NCBI GenBank assembly: GCA_029204225.1
Contig: CM055101.1
Span: 1,165,844-1,227,843, forward strand
DNA: 62,000 nucleotides
Source of the DNA: Diphasiastrum complanatum
Taxonomy: Eukaryota; Streptophyta; Lycopodiopsida; Lycopodiales; Lycopodiaceae
Direction of reading: 5' to 3'
The notes below the pieces were generated by a model. That model was not told the origin of the DNA, did not search any database, and saw only the letters and a list, made by a program, of their open reading frames with translations. Positions 30,420 to 40,916 of the stretch are shown in pieces. Both the position numbers and the translations under genes were made by a program. Position 1 is the first letter of the stretch. Every line of letters begins with the position of its first letter.

Positions 30420-30751
30420 TATTCCCAATCATTATTCTTGTTAATACATTCTAAATATGCATGTGAATTAGATATTGGCCATTGAGTTGAAGAGAATCCA
30501 TAGGAATAAGAGTCTCCAATAGAAGCCACTTTCAGCTCTTGTGAAATGGATCCATGAGGCATTGAACAAGAATCCGAGTAGATATGAGTTGGATTTCTAT
30601 GGAATAATGAAATCCCTTCATTGCTAGTATCCATGTTGAATACCTCATACTCCATTAGATTGTTGTCAAAAATAAAATCATTCACTGAAGCTCCCAAGTC
30701 AAACTGAAATGGTTCGCATATTGGGTTCTTAAAATAGCCACTCAATTTCAA
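30404..30751 (-). CDS. Unidentified 115-residue open frame
   Basis: Begins MKLSGYFKNPICEPFQFDLG and is rich in Ser, Asn and Asp, without low-complexity runs and without transposon motifs. It overlaps the gypsy LTR end by 16 bases, so at most part of it is real. It could be the end of a host gene fragment cut by insertion. I do not recognise it and would not exclude chance. Confidence 0.2.
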   Translation of the reverse strand: MKLSGYFKNPICEPFQFDLGASVNDFIFDNNLMEYEVFNMDTSNEGISLFHRNPTHIYSDSCSMPHGSISQELKVASIGDSYSYGFSSTQWPISNSHAYLECINKNNDWEYVTTP

Positions 30752-30832
30752 GCCATGGAATATTGGTGTTGTATAGTCCTCATTTTAAAAGTCTTGATCG
30801 ACTTTCTTTGAGCATAACACTATTCTCGATTT

Positions 30833-31461
30833 GAAGACCAAAAAAGCTATTCATGTGATCAAGATGAATGTGACAAATTGAACTTCTCAAGGAAGTTGGT
30901 AAGTGCACTACATCTAGTGAGGCTTGGGAATCTCTAAAGAAGGTTTATGAGTCCAAGTTTACATCAAGGGTTCTAACCCTTAGGAGTCAAATATTTTCAA
31001 GTTTTCAAAATAAGGATGAAAGTGCTTATGCTTTTGTTTTGAGGGTTAAAGTATTCAATGATGAGTTAGCATGTATTGATGAAAGACTTAAGGAGATAGA
31101 ACTTGTTCAAGAAGTTTTCAATGGCTTGTTGGGTGATCATGCTAATCTTGCTCAAAGTTTTGCTATTCAAAAGACATTGCCAAGTATTGTGGACATGCAA
31201 GAAATCTTGGTGAATAAGGAGTTTAGGCTTATATCAAGAGGAGGGTCCACTTCCACATCTCAACCTGGAAAGGAGGATGTTATGTTCGCAAAGGGAAAGT
31301 TCAAGGGCAAGAGCAAGTCAAGTGATCTAAAGGACAATCTCAAGGTGAGCCTTCTACTTTTGTTGGCAAGAAGAAAGATAAATCTAAGCTTAAATGCTTC
31401 TATTGTGGAGTCAAAACATGGCAAGGTTGCCATCGATGGGACCAAGTCCCGACATTTGTGA
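30833..31461 (+). pseudogene. Copia gag fragment of the E1/E8 family
   Basis: From about 30833 broken frames match E1 gag (IHVIKMNVT, KSALHLVRLGNL in shifted form). From 31039 an open frame runs VFNDELACIDERLKEIELVQEVFNGLLGDHANLAQSFAIQKTLP to the basic stretch GKFKGKSK. It ends just before where the zinc knuckle would be; a frame change near 31345 garbles the last 40 residues. No LTR is attached. Confidence 0.75.
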
Positions 31462-32083
31462 CATTGCGCAGCACATATATGACATAGTGTACTTATGACA
31501 AGGATGTGTGTACATTGTAAACATTGAAAAGTACTGTATTGATAGATTTCTGCCGTCGTAGGACACTTAAGATTTCAATTCCAACAATTTGTCCTTTCAT
31601 GAATTGTATACCAAGGGAGCAATCACAAATTTGAGTTTATTGAACTTCTGCCTTAAACGATTGCAATTGATGATCATATGCCTATAGCTCGTAGTGATGA
31701 AATTAATTTTTTTTTTTGTAATTAATAAATTATATTGTTCATGCTCTTTTTGATTGAAAGACACTTAACGAATTAACTTATCTTTTTGGCTTGTAAAACT
31801 TTGTGCCCGTTCAGATATATTCTAAGCAAAATGCTGATGCAATGGTAATACTACAGAGGAGCCATAGTAAAGGCCACGAGCAATTGAGACAGAGCAATCA
31901 CAATTACAATTTTCTTCACCAAGTAAATTGTAGACCTCAATTATCTTGCCTTTCAAGAATATAAACAACGATAAAAGATGTTCTATTTTTGTTAGCTAAT
32001 TTGATGCCATGTTACTCCTCAATATCCAGCTAGTAAATAATCTTACCATAGTCATTCTAGATGTGCAACTAGTGAAGAATCAC
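31462..32083. other. Unassigned region downstream of the host-like gene
   Basis: No coding frame. Given the minus-strand gene to the right, it would hold that gene's 3' untranslated region and terminator. Minus-strand AATAAA-like words are not clear enough to call. Confidence 0.35.
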
Positions 32084-33028
32084 TCAACAAAACTTCCTTA
32101 CTGCAGAATTGAGTTTTGTCGTACCTGCGACTATGTCATCAAAAAGATCACGTATGGTGCACTCCAAACTTTCCAAACCACAGTTCAGACTGTTTAAGCT
32201 ATGCCGAAGCTCCGTAACATATGACAGTCGCAATTCCAACGAGCGCGGAACTTGTTCTCCAAATGACTGAAATTCAATGAAAAAATTACCCACATGAGCT
32301 TGCATGTTTCCAAATTCTCTTAGAAGGATTTTCTCTTTCGTTTCCTCATTGAACCGCAAGCCAATTTGTTCGATAAGCCTTTGATGTGAATTAGACGTAG
32401 ATTTAGCCCATTCGCCCGTCGAACAAATCGCAATCAGTTTAGCGGAGTAAGAACTATCCATGTGAAGCAATCCAAACAGAAGAATCATTGAAACGAAAGA
32501 AATTATGCTCTTCATGGGGTAAATTACTGCGCAAGGATCAAATTGCTTTGCATATCTGCTACCCAAATTCCAAAGCTCCTCCTCTGCCTCAAGTTTCATA
32601 TCAACAAGTTGCTTGTTTGCTTGATGTATTCTGGACATCTCTCGTCAGCAATGATTTAGAGCCTGAACTATGGTATCATAGTCATCCCCACCTGCTTGAA
32701 GAGCTTCAACCGCTATATGGACTACCCGCCCATATATTCGCAATCTGGAAATACCCGTCATCAAAGCTTTATAAAGATTCATAAGTCGCACTGTCTCATC
32801 CATCAGAGAACTAAAGCATTTTAATGGAAAAACAACCTTCTCCACTAGATCCAAAACGGCTGCAAGAGAAGATCTGTGAATATCCACAGCATACTGCATC
32901 CAGTCTACTGTGAAAAACTTATCTCCAATTGACTCTTCCAATTTTTGCAGACATGACGACAAATTGTCGTGAAATGACATACTGGCAGCACCATGAGCGT
33001 GAGATCGCAGCGAATTTACAAAAACCAT
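32084..33028 (-). pseudogene. BYPASS1/ROH1-like (DUF793-type) gene with one internal stop
   Basis: A single uninterrupted frame of 315 codons except for one TGA at codon 128 (32645-32647). The N-terminal half has VDWMQYAVDIHRSSLAAVLDL and LMDETVRLMNLYKALMTGISRL. The C-terminal half has a hydrophobic, possibly membrane-spanning segment (IISFVSMILLFGLLHM, about residues 174-189) and ends with CGLESLECTIRDLFDDIVAG. This order (short helical domain, W-M-x-x-A-V, D-x-x-V-x-L-x-x-x-x-A, hydrophobic segment, G-L-x-x-L-E-x-x-x-R-x-x-F terminal helix) matches plant BPS1/ROH1-like proteins of about 300-400 residues, some linked to root-derived signalling and exocytosis. Start context GCCATGG is strong. 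The TGA makes it a recent pseudogene, a truncated allele or a sequence error. Confidence 0.68.
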
Positions 33029-33355
33029 GGCGGTGTTTCTTCAGGCAGATTTAAGGAAGCAACCTTTGCCGTCTGTGTATTTTGCAGAAATCAAGGTAAG
33101 TTACCGGCCTACCGCTGTACCGTCTGAAATAGCTTGAGAACGTTGTCAACAAAAAAAAATTATGAAGTAAAATTCGCCTTGAGATTGTCGACGAACCCAG
33201 CTACGGATTATCACTAACTCAGAGGTTCGAAGGAATTTATTGAGTTCCGCCCTTTGTCTCTTACATTCAACACGTCTGCATTCAGGTAAGGCTCTTCTTG
33301 GCAAATCGTTCGCGCTCTCACTCTCGCTCGCTCGCGCTCTCTCTCTCAATCGAAT
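33029..33355 (-). promoter_or_regulatory. Probable 5' untranslated region with GAGA tract
   Basis: Between the ATG at 33028 and a TATA box at 33380. Contains a GA/GC-rich tract on the minus strand (33310-33347, CT-rich on plus), a common feature of plant 5' leaders. A frame of 67 codons starts at 33349 and could be an upstream ORF. An acceptor-like ctatttcag on the minus strand near 33122-33130 leaves room for a leader intron. Confidence 0.45.
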
Positions 33356-33379
33356 GCATGGTGTTCTCTCTATCGATCT

Positions 33380-33389
33380 CTATTTATAT
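33380..33389 (-). promoter_or_regulatory. TATA box for the BYPASS1/ROH1-like gene
   Basis: Minus-strand ATATAAATAG, about 350 bases upstream of the ATG, which places transcription start near 33350. Close to the plant consensus TATAAATA. Confidence 0.5.
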
Positions 33390-34148
33390 GCTATTTGGAC
33401 ACCTTCAAAACCCTAGTCGTTACATAATATGTAGTACCCTAGAACGTGACTAAATGCATATTGGACCCCTAAGAGGGCTAAAACATGGGACCAAAACACA
33501 CTTTGAATACCAATCCAACAAAGTGATCCAAGGGAGTTGCCTGGAATATGACTAGGTAATAGAATGCCATGGTTAACCTGGTACTCGTTATCTATTTAGC
33601 TACGTCAGACTATGCATCGCATTTTCAAGTTGCACCGCATGCCTAAGTGCTATTTGTCTTTCAAAGAAAAGCAAATATGTCAACAAGGTGAGATGAGGGT
33701 CTTCAGCTAGAGCCTACACTACATGGGTGACTAGGAGGAGTCTATGCTAGACATCACTAGTTGGCCTTTAGGTATCATGATTCAGCCCTATCTCCTCAGG
33801 CTTTACTATGAAGAATTTAGGATTTCACTTTCAGGTTGTTTACACGTTGCAGACTGATAGATATTATAACAATTTGTGATTTGCTTTTATGAAATTTGAA
33901 TAATGGAATTATAGAAGTTGGAACTACATGCCATTCATCGTTTATGTATGTACTACGATTTCAGACTTGTCACTTGTATTTCAATTATGGTAACAAGCAT
34001 TACTTCCCCTCTCATCAGACAAGCATTCATTGCATTATATAACAATAAGAACTTATATAAGAATAAAGAGATTCTACTATATGAGCAAAACTTCATAAGT
34101 ATAATCTTAAAAATAGCATAGAGAGAGTAAATCATTCACATCGATAAA
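33390..34148. other. Unassigned intergenic region
   Basis: Upstream of the host-like gene. AT-rich, no convincing frame or element end. Confidence 0.35.
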
Positions 34149-34427
34149 ATGAGAATAGACTAACTCACTAACTTCACTTTAGTCCATTTCAAAGAAATAT
34201 GCGAGGACAAATGCTCTTTATATAGCCTCGTAGATGTTCTAAATATGAAATAACTGTCTTAAGTTCCATAACCACTTCTTGGCATTGGCCCTTCGATAAT
34301 TGCAAGCCTGAATCCATTGGTGAGTGAGCTAGTTTACAATTGATCAGATTGTATCTGATAAGGGTATTGTGAAGATACCGTTGCTGAGTGATAAAGATCA
34401 GCCTTCTCCCTCTGTCTCAGCGAATTT

Positions 34428-34985
34428 GTAGATAGATTCAGTACATGCAGTACATTTCAAAGTAGCTTAGATTGATCGTTTGCAAAGCTCAATCTTACTG
34501 TACCTTCACCTTTAATAGCATGTGTGCTATTGTTGCCCATGTGAACATATCATTTGGTATTGGAAGGACTATAGGACTCGAAAAAGCCAATATGGCTACT
34601 CATGTGCTGTGTGGCTCCGGAGTTCAGAAACCAGGAGATGTCGTTGGATGTTTCTTGATGGCTAGTCATTAAGGCATCATTATCCGATTCTTGAATTGAC
34701 TGTGATGCTTTTGTACCTGCATTTGCCACTTGTTTCGACTGCCCCTTGTTGTTGTTCTTTTCTTGCAGTATGCGGCAATCTTGGATGTTGTGTTTGGTTC
34801 ACTGGGATATGTGCAGAACAATTAATTTTTGTCGGCTAGTTTGACTGTTCTTGACGCTTTGTCGGTTCATGATTTAGCTTTGGTTGCTTTGGGCCTTTCT
34901 TCTTTTGCTGACTTGAGCCTTTGTTGGTGTATAAGGCATGAGAGTCGACACTTGAGGAAACAGAGACTTTGTTCCTTCTCCTCTC
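34428..34985 (-). pseudogene. E4a gag end and protease start, degraded
   Basis: Closely matches 38050-38610. Encodes, with frame changes, the zinc-knuckle remnant, NGQSKQVANAG-like spacer and the protease words SWFLNSGATQHM with Asn in place of the catalytic Asp. Confidence 0.6.
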
Positions 34986-34988
34986 TTC

Positions 34989-35510
34989 CTAACACAACAT
35001 TGTCATGACTCTTGAAAGAGTCAATTCAGGGTGTGTCAAGATGATCATCACCCAGCTGTCGTATGAGCTTGGAAAGCTTGAAAGAACTGTCATTACTACA
35101 TCTTGATCATCTATGACAGAACCAAAAGTGGCCATTTGCTTTAGCAGGTTCTTGAACTGGTTGATGTGATTATGTAGGGAATCTTCGTTGGTCATCTTGA
35201 GGGAGAAAATGTTCTTTCTTAGATGTAGCTTGGAAGCTACGTCGTGCACATCGTACAGAGTGCTCAAGATGTCCCAAACTTCCTTGGAGGCCGGAGCTTC
35301 ATACACATGGCCGATTTGAGTGTTTGATATATTGAGGATGATCAGCGCAAAGGCTTTGCCATCCTTTAGCTTCCATCGAGAGATTGCAACGTCGTCAGCT
35401 TTGTTTCTTACCTCTGCACCTATAACAATGTCATACAATTCCTTAGCCATTAGCACAGTTCTCATCATAAATTTCTATAGATGGTAATTGGCTCTATCAA
35501 GCTTGTCCAT
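34989..35510 (-). pseudogene. E4a gag (UBN2-like)
   Basis: The ATG at 35508-35510 gives MDKLDRANYHL, then a TAG near 35476, then a 159-residue open frame from MMRTVLMAKELYDIVIGAE through ALIILNISNTQIGHVYEAPASKEVWDIL and FPSSYDSWVMIIL. This is the copia gag core (UBN2-like). The single stop near the start and loss of everything after the protease make it defective. Confidence 0.72.
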
Positions 35511-35715
35511 GATAGGATTGGCTTTCCCTTGAAAATCCAGGTGGATATTAGTCTAAGCGATACTAATAACGATCAGTGACTTGAGAATGAAAATAGACTA
35601 ACTCACTAACTTCACTTCATTCCATTTCAAAGAAATACGCGAGAACAAATGCTCTTTATATAGCCTTGTAGCTGTTCTAAGTATGAAATATCCGTCTTAA
35701 GTTCCATAACCACTT

Positions 35716-36605
35716 TTGACAAGGATCATAATAACATATGGACTCTGGGCCGAAATGAAAATCGACCATGGATCGATTTGATCTTCGACCTGGTATCGAA
35801 ATACACTTAATCTATTCTAAGCTCATTCTTTTTTAAACAACAAACAAACTATCATAAGAAATAATTATTTTGCATTATGTAGATCGAAATAAGAGGCAAC
35901 TAGATCATGCCATGTTATCATATGTCCTCATCCTCAGATTGAGCAGGTCCTCCAAATGTAGATGAATTGTTGTAATGTGCTCCTTCCAAAAATCTATAAA
36001 AGTTTGAATATGAAAATTTGGGACTGCGCAAATGAATACAACATCGTTGTTGTAATCTATACAAAAATTCGCACTCGACGTTGAAAAAAAAATGACCAGT
36101 CTCTATTGTTGCATTGATCATCAATTGTTTTTTTGTGGTACATCTTTGCTTGTCGATGTCCCAGCTGCTTCAGTTTGTATGTGAACAAAGTTATAACATG
36201 AATTGAATCAGAAGAATCACTTGATGCAGCGAAACTTTTCTTCTTGAGCATATGTAAAGAGGGTACATCTTTTCATAAGTGACCAGTACTCGAGTCTTCC
36301 ATATAACAGTTGCACATTATATAAGGTTTTGGCTATAAATTTAACCAAATCATCTCTTTTATAAGCGATCCAAATCGTATGTGTCAAATGATTCTCACGA
36401 CTACGAATATATTCTTTCATACCTTCAAAGTATTCACTATATTTATCTTTCCATTTTATGTATATCATCCATAGTAATGGATAATAGAAATCAACTAGCA
36501 GCTCTATTCAACGTTTCTATGAGTTTTTTTGGATTTGAATGCCCAAATAGAAGTGAGCTTCGCCCAGATCGGTCCTGTCAGGCTTCGAAGGCAACATCTG
36601 TTTAG
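35716..36605. other. Unassigned region with overlapping minus-strand frames
   Basis: Three short minus-strand frames (36217-36468, 36057-36251, 35918-36124) follow each other with overlaps, as expected for one frame-broken coding region: MIYIKWKDKYSEYFEGMKEYIRSR, IWIAYKRDDLVKFIAKTLYN, then VECEFLYRLQQRCC. I do not recognise the protein. It may be a host gene fragment or an unusual transposon gene. Confidence 0.3.
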
Positions 36606-36995
36606 AAAGCATCTTATTCACTTGGTCTCCCTCTGTACTAAGCTTTACAGCACCCAATTTGGTGTCCTATAGCCAAAGTTATGATCATCTGAAGTTTTGC
36701 AATTTTGTGAGTAAAATTGGCAAAATTTGAAATTGTTCTGATTGCATGCCAGTCATTTCCCTAATTTGTAGTACTGTGCTTGCATGGATTAGTCGCATGT
36801 TGATTCTTAGAGTGATTCTAACATGCATGAGAGATTTACAATGGATTTGAGTGGTCATACGCATGTGCTCTTACAGTTGGGTTACAAATCATTGTTAATG
36901 GATGACAAATTCCGTAAAATTGAAGTTTACGTAGTAAAATTCCATAATGACGTTTGTAACTGATGTAGTGTGCTTTGCATGCAAGTTTGACATTG
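36606..36995. repeat. Dispersed repeat R, copy 2
   Basis: Reverse-complement relative of 27237-27626. It begins aagcatcttattcactt and ends near gtttgacattgggg. It abuts the truncated end of E4b at about 37000. Confidence 0.7.
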
Positions 36996-37133
36996 GGGTA
37001 GTCCATTGACTATAGGCACGCTTGAGCCCGAGGCTCGAATTGTCGTATCGGAGGCAGAGGCATCGAAGGTTTTCATGGAACTTTCAATTTGCCTTTGAAA
37101 TCGTCAAACTGATCCTCGATAAAGACTGTATCT

Positions 37134-37700
37134 CTACTGAGTAAAATCTGCTAGGTATCGAAGTCGTATAGCTTGGTCAGATGAAGTGTATCCAGTAAGG
37201 ATGGTCTTGAGTCCTCGGAAGTTGAATTTCTTCCTCGTCTCCTTCGGAATGTGCGCATAGGTGATGCATCCGAACACTCGAAGGTTCTTCATTGAAGCCT
37301 TAGATCCTGTCCAAACCTCATGTGGTGTTTTGCCTACGAGGGCCTTAGTCGAACATTTGTTTTGGACGTAGGCTGCAATGGATACAGCTTCAACCCAGAA
37401 GCTCTTCGACAAAGATTCATGTGTCAGCATACATTTGGCTAACTCTACCAGGGTACGATTCTTCCCCTCGGCTAAGCCATTAGATTGAGGCGAATAAGGA
37501 GTGATAAATTGTTGTTCAATGCCTTGGCTCTGGCAGTACTCCTTGAATTTAGTAGAGATGTACTCTCCACCATTATTGGACCTCAGGGCTTTGATTTGTC
37601 TGCCAATTTCTTTCTCTGCATGCTCCTTGAAGATTCTGAAACAATTGAAAGCTTTTGACTTCTTCTTGATAAAGTACACCAAGCAATCCGCTAGAAACAT
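37134..37700 (-). CDS. E4b integrase core and C-terminal region
   Basis: 188-residue frame: FIKKKSKAFNCFRIFKEHAEKE, ALRSNNGGEYISTKFKEYC, PYSPQSNGLAEGKNRTLVE, then the C-terminal words LRVFGCITYAHIPKETRKK. The second acidic catalytic position is Asn (RSNNGGEY instead of RSDNGGEY), and the usual AERKN reads AEGKN. The first acidic site lies upstream in another frame. Probably inactive. Confidence 0.8.
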   Translation of the reverse strand: MFLADCLVYFIKKKSKAFNCFRIFKEHAEKEIGRQIKALRSNNGGEYISTKFKEYCQSQGIEQQFITPYSPQSNGLAEGKNRTLVELAKCMLTHESLSKSFWVEAVSIAAYVQNKCSTKALVGKTPHEVWTGSKASMKNLRVFGCITYAHIPKETRKKFNFRGLKTILTGYTSSDQAIRLRYLADFTQ

Positions 37701-37735
37701 GTTGATGGCTTGATCTAAATGGTTTCATGGCCAGT

Positions 37736-37936
37736 TTACAAACTAGACAAAGTAGATAATTTGACTTTCCTATCTGGATAGTCGAGATCAACAACAATAG
37801 ATTGTTTAGACATTTGTTGTACAAAAGAATAATTTAGGTGACAAAGTCTATAATGCCAAAGTAAACTGTTATTTCTTTGAATAGAAGTACTAAGAGCCTG
37901 ACTAGAGGTAGAACAACAATGACTTAATCTATCCAA
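37736..37936 (-). pseudogene. E4b gag-pre-integrase region
   Basis: 66 residues with LLWHYRLCHLNYSFVQQMSK, the two histidines of the zinc-binding HHCC segment. A frame change removes the cysteines, which follow in another frame near 37720. Confidence 0.65.
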
Positions 37937-38179
37937 TTATCCATGTCTCTTTCCGAGTGCTAGGATCCTGTCATTCCTATCAACTACTTTACACTCATCG
38001 GATTCAAATTCTACTTTATGTCCTAGATCTGTAATTATGCTAGCAAAGAGTGAATTTGTAGATAGATTCGGTACATGTAGTACATTTCAAAGTAGCTTAG
38101 ATTGATCGTTCGCAAAGCTCAATCTTACTGTACCTTCACCTTTGATAGCATGTATGCTATTGTTGCCCATGTGAACATA

Positions 38180-38500
38180 TCATTTGGTATTGGAAGGCGT
38201 ATAGGACTCGAAATAGCCAATATGGCTACTCATGTGCTGTGTGGCTCCGGAGTTCAGAAACCAGGAGCTGTCGTTGGATGTATTTTGATGGCTAGTCATT
38301 AAGGCATCATTATCAGATTCTTGAATCGACTCTGGTGCTTCTGTACCTGCATTTGCCACTTGTTTCGACTGCCCCTTGGAGTATTCTTTTCTTGCAGTAT
38401 GCGGCAATCTTGGATGTTGTGGTTGGTTCACCGGAATATGTGCAAAATAGCTCATTCTTTGTCGGCTAGTTTGACTGCTCTTGATGTTGTGTCGATTCAT
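38180..38500 (-). CDS. E4b gag C-terminal spacer and protease start
   Basis: 106 residues ending in SSWFLNSGATQHMSSHIGYFESY. The protease active site D-S-G-A is N-S-G-A here and in the E4a copy. The catalytic aspartate is therefore lost in both copies. Confidence 0.72.
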   Translation of the reverse strand: MNRHNIKSSQTSRQRMSYFAHIPVNQPQHPRLPHTARKEYSKGQSKQVANAGTEAPESIQESDNDALMTSHQNTSNDSSWFLNSGATQHMSSHIGYFESYTPSNTK

Positions 38501-38825
38501 GATTTAGCTTTGGTTTCTTTGGGCCTTTCTTCTTTTGTTGAGTTCAGCCTTTGTTGGTGTATAAGGCATGAGAGTCGACACTTGAGGAAGCAGAGACTTT
38601 GTTCCTTCTGCTCTCTTCCTAAAACAACATTGTCATGACTCTTGAAAGAGTCAATTTTGGGTGTGTCAAGATGATCATCACCCAGCTGTCGTATGAGCTT
38701 GGAAAGCATGAAAGCAGTGTCATTACTACATCTTGATCATCTATGACATAACCAAAAGTGGCCATTTGCTTTAGCAGATCCTTGAACTGGTTGATGTGAT
38801 TTGGTAGGGAATCTTCGTTGGTCAT
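38497..38825 (-). pseudogene. E4b gag fragment
   Basis: Two overlapping frames covering the UBN2-like end: MTNEDSLPNHINQFKDLLKQMATFG, FPSSYDSWVMIIL, then a basic stretch. It is broken by a frame change near 38640 and cut at 38982. Confidence 0.68.
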
Positions 38826-38982
38826 CTAAAGGGAGAAAATGTTCTTTCTTAGATGTAGCTTGGAAGCTACGTCGCGCACATCATACAGAGTGCTCAAGAT
38901 GTCCTAGACTTCTTTGGGGATCTGAGCTTCATACACATGGCCGATTTGAGTTTATGATATATTGAGGATGATCAGCGCAAAG

Positions 38983-39256
38983 ACTTAGAATTTGCTTTGT
39001 ACAGGGACACAGACCATGCTACACAGTAACACAGACAGAAAACACTCTCCACAGCAAGCTCACATAGCAACTGCATTTCTCAAAATGAAATCACAATGTA
39101 CATATAGTTGTTCACTCAGGCAACCCATACATGACCCAGGTTGTCGTTGGCGGGATGCGTGTCCCGTCGACTTGCCTCGTGGCGAGGCCAACTGATCCTT
39201 ATCCACTGATAGGACCCACAGTACAATAACATAGTGATTCTACTTTAATTCTAACT
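38983..39256 (-). repeat. E3 3' LTR
   Basis: 274 bases, ACTTAGAAT to ATTCTAACT on the plus strand, followed by CTCTCCCTT (polypurine tract on the minus strand at 39257-39265). The junction with E4b sequence on the left fixes the LTR end. Confidence 0.82.
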
Positions 39257-39310
39257 CTCTCCCTTAAAGTAGAGTCTACTTTTTATACAGTCATATAGAT
39301 AGCTTTAACG

Positions 39311-39799
39311 TCAACAAACTTTACGTACAAAAAGCTTTGATCTAAGCTTATCAAACTTTTCTCCAGTAAGTGGCCAAATGAAAATATCAGCTAGTTGTTC
39401 TTTTGTGCTACAATGAACAACATGAATTTCACGACTCAGCAGCCTCTCACGTATAAAGTGATACTGAATCTGAATGTGTTTAGTTCTCGCATGGAACATT
39501 GGATTCTTTGCTAGCTGAATGCCACTCTGACTGTCGCTATGTAAAGTCGTGGGATTTTTCTGTTTCATGCCAATTTCTTCCAAGATTTGTCTCAACCATA
39601 TAGCTTTCTTTGTTGCACTACACATTGCCTTATACTCTGCTTCTGTGGTGGAAAGAGCAATTGTACTTTGGCTTCTTACTAGACCAGGAAAAGCAACTAC
39701 CACAAAACTGGAATACATACCCTGTGGTGGATCTACAATCATCATAGTCACCTCCCCAATCCGCATCCACATAGCCACACAACTCAGGTAAACCATCAT
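39311..39799 (-). pseudogene. E3 RNase H
   Basis: Frame from about residue 45 on: SQSTIALSTTEAEYKAMCSATKKAIWLRQ, HARTKHIQIQYHFIRERLLS, EQLADIFIWPLTG. The first part is out of frame and continues the protein of 39630-40787 after a shift near 39680. The usual FTKPL reads FIWPL. Confidence 0.78.
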
Positions 39800-40787
39800 G
39801 CTTCTTGTAAATCAAGCCATGCTCTGAAGTGCCTTTCACATAACGCAAAATGCGTTTAGCTGCCTTCCAATGCGTTTCGATAGGTGCTGCCATAAACTGA
39901 CTTACAATGCCAACATCATAGCATATATCTGGTCTAGTAAGGTAAATCAAGCTCCCTACTAACTGTCTATACATCGTAGCATCAAATGACTGTGACTCAT
40001 CAAGCTTAGAAAGCTTTTTACCTGGTTCAATAGGAGTGTTTACTAGTTTGCAATCCTGCAACCTAAACCTGTGCAACAACTCTTTGACATACTTCACCTG
40101 TGTTAAACCCACTTCATGTCCTTTTTGCCACACTTCTACTCCAAGGCAGTAATGCATCAGGCTAAGACCTGTCATCTCGAATTGTTCCATGAGGTCTTTC
40201 TTGATCATGTCTATCATCTCTTGATTATTTCTCGTAATAATCAAGTCATCAACATAAAGAGCAATAAAAGCAACCATACCATCAAAGCATAAGACATATA
40301 GATTTGGATTAGAATGTGTTCTCGCCATCCCCTTTGAACGAAAGTAGGCATTGATCCTGCTATACAACGCACGTGGTGCTTGTTTAAGACCATGAAGCGC
40401 TTTCTTCAAGCGACATACTTTATTTTCCTGTCCCTTCGCTACAAAGCCTTCAGGTTGATCCATGAACACTTCTTCTTCTACCTCACCATTTAGAAAAACA
40501 GATTTTACATCCATCTGATGCAAAGGCCAACCAAAATGTGAAGCTAAAACAACAAGTAGACGTAGAGTATTCCACTTACAAACCGGCGCAAAGGTCTCCT
40601 CATAGTCGATGCCTTTATTTTGGGCGTACCCTTTCATCACCAATCTTGCCTTGTGCTTTGCTATACTTCCATCTGCATAATACTTAGTCCTATATACCCA
40701 TTTGCAACCAATGGATTTCTTGCCAACTGGTGGTTCTACTAAGTCCCATGTGCTATGCTTAGCAATTGAATCCATCTCCTCTCCCAT
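39630..40787 (-). CDS. E3 reverse transcriptase and start of RNase H
   Basis: 385-residue frame, the best-preserved reverse transcriptase of this family in the window. Fingers ([35 protein letters not shown]), QMDVKSVFLNGEVEEEVFMDQP, LHGLKQAPRALYS, catalytic ALYVDDLIITRNNQ, then ITL-type connection with LIYLTRPDICYDVG. It ends in RNase H (CRSTTGYVFQFCGSCFSWSSKK). YVDD is intact. The start Met is internal to pol. One codon pair present in E2 is missing in LIYLTRPD. Confidence 0.87.
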   Translation of the reverse strand: MGEEMDSIAKHSTWDLVEPPVGKKSIGCKWVYRTKYYADGSIAKHKARLVMKGYAQNKGIDYEETFAPVCKWNTLRLLVVLASHFGWPLHQMDVKSVFLNGEVEEEVFMDQPEGFVAKGQENKVCRLKKALHGLKQAPRALYSRINAYFRSKGMARTHSNPNLYVLCFDGMVAFIALYVDDLIITRNNQEMIDMIKKDLMEQFEMTGLSLMHYCLGVEVWQKGHEVGLTQVKYVKELLHRFRLQDCKLVNTPIEPGKKLSKLDESQSFDATMYRQLVGSLIYLTRPDICYDVGIVSQFMAAPIETHWKAAKRILRYVKGTSEHGLIYKKHDGLPELCGYVDADWGGDYDDCRSTTGYVFQFCGSCFSWSSKKPKYNCSFHHRSRV

Positions 40788-40916
40788 GGCCTTGACCCAA
40801 ATGTCATCATCCTTCGCTTCGCCATAAGTCGAACGTTCTTTGCTTTGAATAATGCTAGATAAGAGAGCATAATTTGCTTCATACCTTTTAGGTTGAGTCT
40901 TCTCTCTTGTTGATCT

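Larger units (their letters stand above)
34149..35715 (-). mobile_element. Internally deleted copia derivative (E4a)
   Basis: Direct repeats of about 125-130 bases at 34149-34272 and 35583-35714 (shared words gactaactcactaacttcac and atgctctttatatagcc) look like LTRs or LTR parts. Between them lie only gag and the beginning of protease. Integrase and reverse transcriptase are absent. The internal part 34428-35370 is closely similar to 38050-38982. I see no clean PBS or target-site duplication. Confidence 0.6.
37005..38982 (-). mobile_element. Truncated copia element E4b
   Basis: Minus-strand gag, protease, gag-pre-integrase and integrase of the E4a family. It is cut on the left within the post-integrase linker near 37010, where repeat R begins, and on the right by the E3 LTR at 38983 (the E4a copy continues across that point as gcgcaaaggctttgcc). 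Confidence 0.78.

Noticed and set aside
30239-30454. 71-codon plus-strand frame
   Set aside because: Lies inside the 3' LTR of the gypsy element and crosses its end; no recognisable content.
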